Assembly: GCA_914767715.1 (NCBI GenBank)
Contig: OU612072.1
Coordinates: 11,904,001-11,968,000 of the forward strand
DNA length: 64,000 bases
DNA from: Membranipora membranacea
Lineage: Eukaryota > Bryozoa > Gymnolaemata > Cheilostomatida > Membraniporidae
Reading direction: 5' to 3'
In this document: piece by piece, positions 36,755-49,273 of the stretch
How the letters are laid out: the number at the start of each line of letters is the position of its first letter
How positions within the stretch are numbered: the stretch's first letter is position 1
Notes under the pieces: generated by a model
What the model was told of the DNA's origin: nothing
Database searches by the model: none
What the model saw: the letters and a program-made list of their open reading frames with translations, nothing else
Program-made: the position numbers and the translations under genes

Positions 36755-39700
36755 ATGGGTAAGTTTCTGAGGGAATTGTATTAGGATGATTGTCTCTTTT
36801 TAACAGTGTTTAACCAATGAAGAGGGAGTTCATTGGTTTAACAGTGAAACCTTTAGTCGAAGCTATCTTCTGAGTTAAACTTTGAGTGCTTGAGCTCTGA
36901 ACTCCCTCTCATTGGTTTGAGCTCTGCCTTGTTTTTGTTTGAAGAGGGGTCGCAGGTGCTTCTTTCACTACCTAGCACCTATGAACAATGTGAATGGCGA
37001 TTACTTGTGACCTACAAAGGACTCTCTGAATGCTGGCTTGAAAAGAGGTAGTTTATGAAGACTACTTAATATATTATGACGTATTCTGTTTTCTAGAGGA
37101 GATGGTATATGACCTCAGGCTACAAGCATCCAATCTAACTTCGAAGCTCAACCTACCAACCCTCATAGCATTCACAAATGATCTGCCAACCTACGCTTTG
37201 GTTACTATAGCTGTGGTTCTATTGACCCTATACTGCTGGCCTGTGTGGACAAGGCATCGATACCCGCCAGGTCCCTGGCCTTTACCTTTTATAGGTCATC
37301 TACCATGGTTAGCCTTCTCAAATAATCATGGGGAATGGACGGCTGGTGAGTATGAGACAATAGCTGTTATTTGTGAACTTTACGAAATTGGTACCCTATA
37401 CTAAGTTGTAGCTCTGTAACGTTCAATTTTGGTAAAGAAATCCCAAAGCCTGTCTTGCCAAGATGTCTTGGTGAAGGGTGTAGGCCTAGTAGAAATTTAT
37501 CATCACCAAGCTCATATCACATTTTTAACTCTTTGAGTAGAAACAATCATTTTTCTAAGAAAAGCTTTTGCAAAAAAATACAAACCTTGTTTCATACCAC
37601 AGAGTCATATTAATCAATAATAGGTGGTCATTGTATGAGATCCCACAATTTATTGTAATCATCAAAATTAGCTTTCACAACTCAACTGAATGATATATTA
37701 TGTATGATAATGATGTATATCCTTACTCAGTTATTATATTGCGCTGTATTATTTGATGGCAAGCTTGCCTGACATACTGGAACGTGATTGAAACTGTTCC
37801 TAAATCTTTTACAATAGCAAAAGGCCTAGCATAATGAGGATATAGAACAATAAGAGTTTTGGTTTTTTATTACAGGACTGCGCAAAAAGTATGGAGACGT
37901 GATTACCTGTGATTTGGGAATGAAGAACAAGATAGTCATACTGAACAGTGCTGAGGCTGTTTATGAGGGATTTGTGAAGCAGGCTGACTGGTTGAGCGCC
38001 CGTCCACCGAGCAATGTTATGCTCCTCACAGACGGTAAGAGCAGCTTGTCTTGTCTTGTTTTATATGGGGGGGGGGAAGGGAAGTGGTATGAGGCCGTAT
38101 ACTCCAGAGAGCAGGTGATTGACACCACAAGTGCTCAAAGACCCCTGGAAAATTTTGATTATTACTGATAGAACACATCCATGATGTTAGAAGCATGAGT
38201 ATGGTCTATCAGTCGGTTTCGTGATTATGAAAGTTGTCTGAGTGAGAGATGTTTGTGATTTGTGAGAGTTGCTGGTTGAAGTTGATTTGTGATATAGTGG
38301 GTTTGTGAGTAGGGAGAAGCCATGGTTAATCCCTCAAGATGAGAGCGGGAATGGAACCCGGGACCTCTGAATTGATAGCAAAGGATGTGATTATTTGCGC
38401 TATCAAAGAGCAGCTTACTGAGATGCATTCATCTGATGTGCCTCAGGTCGTAGTTGAAGCTGCTCGGCTGGGAAAACCCCTGAAATTTCTCAAAACAGTA
38501 GACATACTGATCTCCCTCAGCAATTGATTTCCGCTGTATCCAGCCTATCCCGTGTTGCTTTTTGGTCTTCCATGAATCGTAAGTAATTTGAGAACTCATG
38601 ATTTTCGACACCCATTGTGTGGTATCAAATCAAATTCTGTTGACCAAACATGCCTTAGAATTATAGGCTTATTATAGGATTTAATTATAACCTTCTCCAA
38701 TATCATGACAAAGAAGACTAGGCAACTATTCTTTGTAGAATTAGCTCCATGCTTGCCAGTTCCCATCCCCCTGAATCATTTGGGCAATAGATTTAAAGGA
38801 CATGACACAAACCTGCATCAGCACATGGTATTGTTATAAATTAAAAAGGTCATACCCATAGACTTAATAATAAACCTAGAAATGACACCATATACAGCTG
38901 AAGTGAGGCACTTAATTGTGGGGCAACGTAACATCATTGAAAGGTGTAGAAGAAATGATACTATCATTGATTTACTGTCGATAATCCAGGTTGTTTTGTT
39001 CATAGCTCGATCAATTTTGACCGGATTTTGAATTTGAAAATCAGCAGCATCTTGTTATCTTTTTCTTGATGCTTTTTCTTCTTCATAAATTTTTGTTTCC
39101 CTGAAATTAGTATCAAACAAGGACAGGACAAGCTGATTAATCTACTGTGATTTCCAAACTTGAAATCCGATCGAAATTGATTGAGTTATCGACAAAAAAC
39201 GGGACAGTAAATCAATGATAGGATCATTGTTTCTACACCTTTCAATGCCGTTACCGTTGCCCACAATTAAGGTAGAGACACAGGGTCCCAATTAAATTCC
39301 TCAGTGCCGCAATGCTAATACTCCATATAGTGTCTTGTCTAGGTTTATTATTAAGTCTATGGTCATTCCTTAAAACAGCAAGAGATACTTGAATGCTGCT
39401 AAACCGATTTGAATTTGGCATGTTCGTTTAAGGCTTTCATTCCCTAGCTTTGGCACACAATAAAAAACAAAACAACAGTGCCGTGTGCCAAGGCTTTTCC
39501 TTCCAAATTCCTTATTCTTGCCACATGATCATTGATTAAAAACAAATCAGATGTCATATCACACGCCACATCCCGAAGCATGGGCGGCGAAATACCAGTT
39601 GCCTTAGGGGCTAGGCTGCAATATCTGCACCCATTTGCTCTCAGTTTGCAGGCAGGTCGGAGCACACCTGGGAGTCCAACCAAACCCCAGTAGTCAATAA

Positions 39701-42700
39701 ACTGTAGAACCCACGACCTTCATCATTTGCATGCTAAAGGGACGGCGCTGTAACCAACTGAGCTACCTCCTAGTTGACATTTTGTAACTTGTTCTTGCCA
39801 CTTATGATCGATGACATTTTGTAACTTTTTCTTGCCACGTAATGAGCATTGTCATTTTGTAACTTTTAATTGTAGGTAAAGGTTTGATCAATGAAGAAGA
39901 TGGAAAATGGCAGCAATTACGGAGATTCTCTCTCAGCATCCTCAGAGAACATGGAATAGGTATGTCTGAGCAGGGAGGAGAGTGGGTGGTATCTCTCACC
40001 CTCCCATGTTTGAGTAATTGGTCATCAAGATCTGTACCGATAACTGATTTCGAGCTGGCAATTAACTTGTTTATATGGTTATTGACATACAATGTATTTT
40101 ATTTGCTTGAAAAAACTAATGAGTTGAGTGTCACCATTACCCCAAAGTGTTTTGAACGATAGATTAAAGCCATAAGAACGCCAAATTTAAAGAAACAGGC
40201 GTTTGAAACGTAACGCCTTTCTAGTTTCACGAATTCGCAGTAGCCTTGCCTGTCCTGACAAGCCTTTGCATTTGCCCTTCGAACATCCATGAAATTAGGA
40301 TTGACTGTTTCTCCAGTTAATCAGCTTCAAAACGAGCCCAAAATTGACCCTCTGTATTATGAGGCATTATAGTCGACCCTTTCAATATCGCCGTGAGATC
40401 GTAAAAGCCCATTTGTGAGGTCACATCAGGGTTTTTGAAAAATATTCGACATGTTTTGTAAATGGAACTGTTGAAGTGAGAGGAACTTTTTTCCCACCTC
40501 TAAATCTGTGTCAATCTCCTTCAATTTTTTGCTTCGGATTATTCTCTATGATGACACGAGCTATGTTGGATTACAACTGGTTTCATCTAACTTCACAAAT
40601 TACATGAGTCCAAGGTGTCTAATGGCAGACATGTAAAATGTATGTTTATTTCATCATATCCCCCTACACATGGCACGCAAGCGTCAGCGAGGCCTTACTT
40701 TGATAGGTCGTAACTTCCGTCCTAGTTGCCCTATTGAGCTGTTCTTGGGCTCATTTTAAAGCTATCAGATGATGATTTGAGCTTTATTTCATGGATTTGA
40801 AATGCAGAATTTTTAATTGTTGACCAAGAATAATGTTTGCTCACTGCAAGATGTCAGTTTTCTGTGTGATGATTTAGAAGTGTTTTACAGGAAGCAAAGG
40901 TATTGAGCCAGTAATCACGGAGGAACTCCAATATTTCCTCTCAGCGATGCAAAAGACTGATGGTGAACGTTTTGACCCCGTAGATCTTCTCACACAGGGC
41001 ATATCTAATGTCATCACTCATGTCGTGTTTGGAGATAGATTTGACTACTCAGATGAAAAACTTGGAAATGTACAGTTTAAAGACTTTGTGAACGCTGGTA
41101 TTAAAACCAGGTCTCTACCTTTCTTAAAAGTAAGAAGTTAAGGAAAGATAATGAATCTTAAAATGAATAATTATAATGATAAACTATTCTCCCTAATCAG
41201 AGGCAGGCAGAGCCAACACAAAGCTCAATAGTAAGCCTAGACTGTACACCATATACAGATAAAGTGAAGCGCATAATTGTGGGTGATGTTACGTTATTGA
41301 ACTGGGTGGCATCAATCTCAACTATTGATTATTGAGTATTTATTAACCAACATGACCTATTTTGACGCAGTGCAAGCATGTTTGAACCTACTGGCCCAAT
41401 TTTGTCTATTTGTTATATTTCAGTACCTTCCTGGAGACCCTGTTGGGTATAATAGTGGGTTGAAGGCTGCTCAGAGAGGGGTTCAGTTTGCCAAAGATCA
41501 GATTGAGAAGCACAAAGAAGAGATCAACTATGATAACCCACCTCGGGACTTTGTGGATGCTTTCCTCGTAAAGATGAGAGAGGAAGAGCACAAACCTGAT
41601 ACTCCATTCACAGGTTAGAGCACAGTTGTCTTTTCTGTCTCGACATTGTTTTAGATATAAATCTCGTTGAGCAAACACTCTGTCTGCACCTGTCAACATC
41701 GATGCTTAGTAAGGTGGTAAGTATTTAAATTTAGTATGGTTATCCAGCCAATGTGTTGCCTCTTTCATCTTATAGGCTGTTTGTCAACTCGATAGGTGAT
41801 CAGATAAGAGCCAAGCCATACCATTGACTACATGGACATAGCAAACAATAATTGATTCTACCACCATACAATGTACATTTCTAATCTGAAGAAATGAAGA
41901 AGTCTGTTTTAACCTTTGATTTCAGTCTCTAATTTTACATCGACTGTGATGCAGTTCTATATCGCCGGCACTGACACAACTTCCAGCCAATTATATTGGT
42001 TTTATCTCTATGCTGGACTGTATCCTGAAGTACAAGAAAGGATATATCAGGAAATCAAGCAGACTTTGGGTAAGTTTTCAGTTCTGGTCTCGGTTGTGAG
42101 TACGGGCGATAATTCAGAAGCAATAATTGGTTCATCATTGATCTCTAGTTTTTCTAATCCAAATTTGGCCTAAACTTATTGCTTGCTGTGGTAAAAAGTA
42201 AATAATAGAAATCAAGATTACTGAAGCAGATTCAATCACTACTAAAAAGTTCTTACAGCACGAACCCCTGAAACTTAAGTCTTCAACAAGTGACTCGCTT
42301 TGGATTTTGTCATCACCGATATCATGGTCATTTATTAAAGGTTAGAATATGGGGATAAACTAGATCATTTGTGATGTTAGATTTCACCATGCTAAATATA
42401 GCTCCTCTTGTACGCACATGCTGCCAACAGCCTGTCAGTATAAGCTGAGCAGCCTCCAGCTCAGTCTAGTTTGGTCAACCTAAATCAAAACAACTTGCCT
42501 TGCCAGCTTGAGTCATTGAAGGAGTTTTATATTTAAGGTGAAAGACCTGTTACCTATGCGGATAGAAATTCAATGCCTTACACAACTTCTGTATGTACAG
42601 AGATACAACGACTTACGAATGTGGCACTAGGATCATTATTTCACTACACATCAAGAGATATTGAAGTTCTAGGAGTGAATATTCCAAAAGGTAACCTTTC

Positions 42701-44099
42701 GCGGAGACACTGATCGGTTTTCTATTTTGAATATATATGTTGTCCCATGACAAATCAAGTATCAATCATCGATTGAATAATCTAATATATTCAGTTGGGC
42801 ATTATTAGCAGATTGAATCAGACCTTGGCATGTATCTTTAATTGATTAACAAGAGCGTATAAGAGGTGCTCTGTCTTAATTTGTTTTTCAAAAATATAAT
42901 ATGTATATGGTATGATAAATGTTTGTCATATTTTGTTAAATCATTACAGATACAATTGTGAGAGCAAACCTGTGGGCAGTGCTAAATGATGAGAGCGTGT
43001 ACCCAGAACCTGATAAGTTCAAGCCAGAGAGATTCTTCAGCAAAGATGGAAAGTTTGTGAAGCCCGATCCCAAACATGCTGTCAATTTTAGTATAGGTAT
43101 GTAGTCAAAAAGCTAACGTTGCTATTTGAGTGTGATACAATTTTGAGGGCGTCGAATTGAAGAGCCATATTTTTTTGCATCTTCATCTCCAAATTACCTT
43201 ATCACCAGCTTCTATTAGACCAGTTCTCTTCGTAATGCTGTCTGTATGATATGGTCTGGACATTATTAGTGTTGGATCTCAGCTAGATTTTAAAGGCACC
43301 TAATTGGTCAGTGTCAACTTTTGTCATCACTAATGACGGATGGCTGGGGAAGAAGATGCTCCCTACTTTTTGAGAGCTCATATAACTCCATGAAAAGCTA
43401 CTGGCTAGATGTTTTGATGCCACAACTCTCTATTCAAATTTTTGCCTGGTGGCTCTGCTTGGCAAAGCCCAGCTGTGTCAGCAGTGGTTTAAGATATAGT
43501 AGAGACGGCTGCAGTGAATTTTCCTAAGACCTATATGGTCGAATAGGTAACTTGGAACTATTGCTTGAAAAAAAAAGCTTTTTTGCAATTTTTTTACCAG
43601 TTTGTATGTTATTGCTTGTTACTGGTATTTAATACAACTTTACCGAAATTACAATGAAGGTAGATTGTAACACATCTCAAATCCTTCATTCTACAACGAC
43701 CTCATATAAAATACCATATGAGCTGAGAATCAGTGAATACCTACCACCATTTTAATACTAATCTCACTGTTGTATCCTTATATCCATACATAACCTTGAA
43801 TACGTAAGAGAAGACATCAGTGCATTACTGTGATTGTGTTAGCATTGGCAGTCATACGCAACAGAAAATGATGTCAATCTGTTGATAAAACCTTTGCATA
43901 ATCATTTTTTTATCCAGGTAGACGAGTATGTATAGGGGAACATTTAGCACGAGCAGAGTTATTTATGTTCTTTGTCGCTACTCTGCAAAAGTTTGAAATC
44001 AAACTCCCTGAAGGACAGAGAGTCAGTGAAAGGGGCTGCCAGAAATTCACCTTTAATCCTGAAAACAACTACAAAATCACATGCACACCTCGAGAGTAG
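36755..44099 (+). CDS. Cytochrome P450, CYP2 clan (first of three), complete
   Basis: ER-bound haem monooxygenase; substrate unknown. Ten exons: 36755-36758, 37097-37345, 37876-38034, 39876-39959, 40891-41129, 41424-41613, 41926-42069, 42538-42690, 42950-43096, 43918-44099. They add to 516 codons plus stop in continuous phase. Exon 1 holds only the start codon plus one base. Residues 34-50 form the membrane anchor, followed by the hinge PPGPWPLPF (about 58). The C-helix WQQLRR (about 149), the I-helix oxygen-binding AGTDTT (322-327), the K-helix ExxR as EIQR (378-381), PERF (about 434) and the haem motif FSIGRRVCIG with axial Cys461 are all present, so it should be active. The sequence pattern suits the animal CYP2/CYP1/CYP17 clan, but I do not assign a subfamily. 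Intron 3 contains SINE and MITE-like insertions. The next gene in the array is a close paralogue. Confidence 0.95.
36812..36917. repeat. 20-bp inverted repeat in P450 intron 1
   Basis: aaccaatgaagagggagttca (36812-36832) pairs with tgaactccctctcattggtt (36898-36917) apart from one extra base. The intervening 65 bp form the loop. It may be a small foldback element. Confidence 0.5.
38330..38408 (-). repeat. SINE-like head in P450 intron 3
   Basis: On the minus strand tttgatagcgcaaataatc is followed by a B-box-like ggtcccgggttccattccc. It is the reverse-oriented relative of the plus-strand element at 34751-34820. Confidence 0.55.
38857..39361. mobile_element. 505-bp inverted-repeat element (MITE-like) in P450 intron 3
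   Basis: The ends are an exact 24-bp terminal inverted repeat starting catagacttaataataaac (38857-38880 and 39338-39361). Similarity between the arms continues inward for about 150 bp with gaps, including ggcaacgtaac/ggcaacggtaac and cattgaaaggtgtagaa. There is no coding sequence, so it is non-autonomous. A related single arm occurs at about 41220-41335 in intron 5 of the same gene. Confidence 0.8.
39590..39773 (-). repeat. tRNA-derived SINE
   Basis: Minus strand: ggaggtagctcagttggtta (A-box region, 39770 downward) and ggtcgtgggttc (B-box), followed by a non-tRNA body running to about 39590. The 3' half does not pair with the 5' end, so it is a SINE rather than a tRNA gene. The body shares gctctcagtttgcaggcagg, nearly identical to a segment beside the head at 11150-11222. 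Confidence 0.65.
41220..41335 (+). repeat. Single diverged arm of the 505-bp element family
   Basis: The stretch with agtaagcctaga, caccatatacag, cataattgtgggtgatgtt and actattgattattga aligns with the left arm of the element at 38857-39361. It lies in P450 intron 5. No matching opposite arm is visible nearby. Confidence 0.5.
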
Positions 44100-44244
44100 A
44101 TTGATGCACTAAGTATCACAGACATTTGGTTCTTCGATTAGTTTAATTGTCTTTACATTTTAACTGAAATGCATGAGCGACTTTATGCACACTAAAGAAG
44201 GATTTTTAATTTATCTTTTTTATGCATTAAAGTTAACTTAAACT

Positions 44245-44585
44245 GCTGCCACGCATGAAAATTTGTGCTCATTGAATTCTGCAAAGCTCCAAGATAATTA
44301 ATTGAGACTTAAATCTCATAATTGTCACCTAATGGACAAATAATTTGCACAAACTGATCTTCAAAATCAGGGCATGAAATCTACGCACAAGCTTATGACT
44401 TGTACAGTGTGCACTAGTAAGACGGTAACTACTACACCTGATGCGGTAGATAATTAATTTCATACCCTAATTTTTAAGATAAGTTTGTGCAAATTTGCTC
44501 ATTAGGTGACAATGCTGAGATTACAGCCTCACTTTATTAGTTTTGAGCTACACAGAATTCTATAAGCACACATTTGGCTGTGTGG
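44245..44585. mobile_element. Inverted-repeat element downstream of the first P450
   Basis: The left arm (about 44252-44384) and the inverted right arm (about 44452-44585) share segments such as attgtcacctaat, aatttgcacaaac and gcatgaaat/ggtatgaaat at roughly 75-80% by eye. The loop is about 65 bp. It lies about 150 bp past the stop codon, so it may fall within the 3' UTR. There is no coding sequence. Confidence 0.6.
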
Positions 44586-46214
44586 TTTGAGGTTCATTTC
44601 ATTTTTATACAGAGGCCAGCCTATTTGTAGATCATTAGCAGGTATCAAAACTTAAAGTACACACATGCAGTTTATTGATAAGAACTGTTTGCACTTTTGT
44701 CGTTTCTAAGTTTATAAGCTCTCCTCAATTTGGGAACTTAATATTTTTAACTTTTTTACCTTTAATTGCAAAAAGTTTATTTTTTTATTTTTATATATTC
44801 TATTTTTCTATTTATATTGTTATCATATTAAACTTCACGTTTCTGAGGTAAATATTATCTGGCATAATTCTGAGTTTAGTACACTGTTTGTCCTGTTGCT
44901 AGTGCAGACTAAAACTCAATAAATCCCAATACTTACGTTACTTATGTTACTTGGCTTGTTTCAATTAGGAAGATGTTATTAAATTATAATTGATTTATGT
45001 TGACTAACTAACATTACCATTTAATGTTCAAAAAATGGAATTGTAAATGGTTTTCTAAAAGACTTGTTAAGAATGTAGTAATAAAACATTTAGCTTGAAA
45101 TCTTTAATATTATGCTTCAAAATATTCTCTGGTATATTCCTAGTATATTTTAATATTGGGGTTTCACATGCTGACTTTTTTAATATCTACATGTAACTGA
45201 CTTGACAGGGCCAGATGACATCCACTTGATATTCTGATGTTTTCCTGTTTGTGAATATTAAGTGGCAAAAATGACCCTGTAACATAACCCTGTTGTGTTA
45301 GGTGCAGATTGACCTGTAAACTCCACTCATTTTTTCCTGTTGGGGAGGCAAAAGTTCAGTGAGTGAGTGCTAAATTGGTAGTAGTATTAGAGGGCGGGCC
45401 GCACACACCCCCTAAAGCTGAGGTTCTCTGGATAAAACGCTGGTTTTTCAACGGTTTTGCCTCAAATAACTGTGAAAACTGTGTCCAATGCTTGCTGCGA
45501 TGGCTGTTATGATCGTGTTGTGTATTGTGGAGTTTTCATTGTAACACGCTGGGTTGATACAAGTAAATCTGAGGATTAACAGATTTTTTATACTGCTGAG
45601 TCTGGCATGATTGTGTAGCGGCATTTGTGTATTTCAAAGAAAATAATTCGGTACATAAGCCTTCACAAGAGTAACAGTTTCACTACTCACAGCTGTAGAG
45701 CAGTAAAATAGGACAGTCCTTTCTTCGCTCTTTTTGTCCCACAATTGCCGGGCCTTCACAATCTGGCAAGTCTTCACTTGTATAAGAACTGTTAGATAAT
45801 GTCTGCATCATGCCCAACACCTAAAATGGTAATTGGTGTATGGAAGCCAAACTATGAAAACCTACAGCAAAAGAACAGGTCTTCAAAATCAGGCTTATTT
45901 ATATTATTTGCCCATTAGATGTCAATTCTGAGATTAGTGCTTCGATTGGACCTATACAGAATGCCATGAGCACAAATTTGCCTGAGCGGCAGCAGTAGTT
46001 TAAGTAGTGAATTTCACGAAGGGTTGCCGGAGTTTAACGAAAAACGATCCCCCGTCCCCCACCCCCGCAAGCATTGTTGGTGTTCGATGATTTGATGGAG
46101 AAAATAAATACAGATGTTGCTACCTTTTCATCAAACATTCTCATCACCGAAGTCAATCTGTCATATTAATAACTCAAAACATATTCCAACTAAATAAGCA
46201 CAACAGAACTATCG
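44586..46214. other. Intergenic, first to second P450, proximal part
   Basis: AT-rich. The only structure supported is a solo copy at about 45870-46015 of one arm of the 44245-44585 element (cccattagatgtcaattctgagatta, gagcacaaattt, ggcagcagtagtttaag). No exon is recognised. Confidence 0.5.
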
Positions 46215-47880
46215 GTTTAAACACAAGTTAAGTAATAATTGCCTAACAAGGTTGCTTGGGAAGGTGAAATTATTTTCCACCAATGCTTCATTCATCTATG
46301 GTTTATCCATTTGATCACTTAGATTTGTTTATGTCATCCGGTTTAAACCGCTCAACAAACGGTAAATTAGAGATGGGGGAATCAACTGCTGACCGAATAG
46401 CAATGGTATAAGTGCGACATCATGTTGTGAATGTTTGTGAGAAACCTATAATGCACAACTAGAGTTGTTGAGGCCTCTTCTGCAGGCCTGCTGTTTTCTT
46501 GTTAGCGATAGCAACTATGACATAGTGAAAGTGAATCAATTTGGTTGGGATGCATGATCATTGATAACTAGTCATTTCACAATTAGAAAATCCTTTTTGT
46601 ATTGTTTTATCCTTGATTAAATTAATTATGCAATTCAAGTTTTACTTAAAAAGTAAACGGTTTCAGTTGAGAGTAGTTGTGGTGATGGTTGAACTATTGG
46701 CTGAAAATTATACAACTGATCGCAGCTGGAAAACATAGGATTACATAATTTGGGTATACCTTGGCAACGAGAAGTATATGATTGCAAGAAAACCTGCATT
46801 TTTAACTACCCTAGGAAGCCAATATTGTGAAACGGCAATGTAAAATAGGATCATGGAGTATAAAACAGACTATAATTTAGTTCCAGCAAAATTCTTTATT
46901 TGACTTGGCCTAATCATATCGTGATAGCGGCTTGACAAAATTAAATTTGCTCCCCAAACACATTTATGGTAAAAATCGTTTTCTCAAAGTGTTTAATTGC
47001 AAAAAAAATTCACTTTATCTGGACACCGTCCCAAAAATGTCAAAAACTTTGTGTTGCACAAATATCGGAAGTTAAATTGATACTATAGGATATTGTTGAA
47101 AGCAATGACAGAACTTTTGATTTGACCTTCTTTTGTTTGAAGTTATCCCTGGAACAGTCAAATTATATGTGGAATTATTACATTATGTCATATGACATGA
47201 CAACATTGAAAATTGGTTTTCTGTGATCCTGATATCGAGAGGCTTCCGATGGGATGATATTGTCATTTCACAATATTGGCTCCCTAGGGTAGTTAAAAAT
47301 GCAGGTTTTCTTGCAATCATATACTGCACGTTGCCAAGGTATATCCATATTATGTAATCCTATGTTTTTCCTGTTGCAATCAGTTGTATAAATTTCAGTC
47401 ATTAGTTCAAACATCACCACTAATACTCAACTCAAATTGCATAATAAACTAAAACAAGGGTAAAACAATCCCAATATGATTTGTAATTTTAAATTAGCTT
47501 AGTTAGTTATCAATGATCATGCACCAAAACCAAATTCATTTGCTTTCATTTTGTCCTAATTGCCTTTACCATTCAAAAACCAAGCGTGTAAATAGAAAAG
47601 CAGCAGGTCTGAAGAAGTTCACTTCTGTGACTCTTGTTGCTCATTATAGGTTTCTTACATTTCACAACATGATGTTGCACTTCTTCCATAGCTATTCAGT
47701 CGGCAGCCAACCCCTTCCACCTCCGTCCCTTATTTACCGTTTGTTGTGTGGCCAAACCAGATCACATAAACAAATCTAAGTGTTCAAATAGGTAAACCAT
47801 AGAGGAGTGAGGCATTGGTGGGAAAATAATTTCACCCCTACAGGCCACCATCATTGAACATATTACTTGTTTACGTAATA
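46215..47880. mobile_element. Large inverted repeat (foldback-like), arms about 630 bp
   Basis: The left arm (about 46215-46845) and the reversed right arm (about 47256-47880) match along their length with small gaps. Paired landmarks are ggtgaaattattttcc, caacaaacggtaaat, catgttgtgaa, gaaacctataatg, catgatcattgataact, gtggtgatg and ctaccctaggaagccaatatt. The loop is about 410 bp. No transposase frame is seen. A third, diverged arm occurs at about 56380-56640. Confidence 0.75.
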
Positions 47881-47989
47881 AAAGCTCATTGTCATGTGCA
47901 CCTAAAAGAATTCTCACCAGCATGAAATTTTTTGTGCTGCTGTACCAAAATGGCACAATATGAAAAGCGATCCTAATATTTTATCATGG

Positions 47990-49000
47990 ATATGAACTTA
48001 TCAGGAAAGCGTCCCATTCTAAGACCTCAAGAGACCCCTAAGATTCACCAAACAAGGATAACCCCATGATACATAGGCTGGATAGAATCATAGTCAATTA
48101 AAATTTATCCCATTTGACTTGATCCTTTCTTCAACCTTGCGTTAACCTTCAACCTTGATTAACAGCTGAACGTTGCGTGCCACTAGGGCTATTAATTTAT
48201 TCAAAAGTCATTCTTCCAAACATCATTTTTCGAAAATAACGTGATAATTTTTTAACTGTCAATCTACGATTAATCTATTTTTATCTTTGGAGGGCTACTA
48301 TTGTAAAACATTCTTTTAGAAAAGAAATTATGCCAGTAAAGTATTCAAAAATAAGAAATTGTACTCGAGTTGTTTAAATAAGGCAAATTAGATAAAGAAT
48401 TCAACTCATGCGTTCTCTTACCACATTGGCATACGACTGACACACCTTATCAGGCAAACCTGAATATCAGCCTGTTTCAAATCAACACAAATTAACCGGG
48501 GCGTGTTGCTCTTTAGTTTTAGGACTCATCAAATGACTTTAAACTAAGTCCCCTGGGATATTTTTATATCAAACAGGGGTAGGGTTATGGAATAACTAAT
48601 TCCAGGGTGCATTATGGAGAATTTGAAGTCATCTGCAGCATCAAAACCGGTTTGTAAAGCATGTGTTTATCGTTATTCATCATTATTAACATTATATTAT
48701 AATTATTTATTATATTATAATATATTCGTAATTATTATTAATACTTGCCTGAGCGTGGGGATATTATTGACAATTGCGTGAAAGCGCGTGAGGCTAGAGA
48801 TTCCCACTATGTATCATCCCAGTCAGGAGACAAGCTGAACAGGATGTTGTTCCATTCTGAGACCTTATTATGAGGGATTATGAGATACGCTATCTAGTGT
48901 GTTGACAGGATTATCATATTGAGAATTGTGTGTATGAGAAAGTTGACGGAATAGAACATCTTTTTGCAGTGCATGAAGTTCATTGAATGGGACACCTTTC
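47990..49000 (+). promoter_or_regulatory. Upstream region of the second P450 with motifs shared with the first
   Basis: The strings tcaggaaagcgtcccattctaagacct (about 48001) and ttgacggaatagaacatct ... agttcattgaatgggaca (about 48937-48990) match tcaggaaattgtcccattctaagacct (about 36361) and ttgactgaatagaacatct ... agttcattgaataggaca (about 36450-36500), which lie upstream of the first P450. They are parts of the duplicated unit. A regulatory role is possible but not shown. Confidence 0.4.
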
Positions 49001-49032
49001 TTATCTCATTAAACTAATGTTATATTCATTGT

Positions 49033-49065
49033 ATCACAGAGTAAGGATACTCCTTACTCTGTGAT
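49033..49065. repeat. 33-bp palindrome, dispersed family copy 3
   Basis: The arm atcacagagtaagga, a 3-bp spacer (tac), then the exact complementary arm. It is about 210 bp upstream of the start codon of the second P450. Same family as 10133-10166 and 35428-35463. Confidence 0.85.
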
Positions 49066-49273
49066 TGTATGTAAGTTGAGTTTACACTGCCAATCAATCA
49101 CTCTGTCTGCAGCCTTCATACTTGAGACTCGCTAAGTAGTGAGAAGCACGACATTATCATACAATAAGGTGTCAGGACAGTTGTGCAAGACTGCTGCTGT
49201 CTGCTGGTTCATTCCTTTCATTTTCCTTTCTATACAAGTGGTGAAAGGCTGCAATATCTCAGACATAATAAAC

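Noticed and set aside
39700-39773. tRNA gene
   Set aside because: The A and B boxes are good, but the acceptor stem cannot pair and there is an attached non-tRNA body, so it is a SINE.
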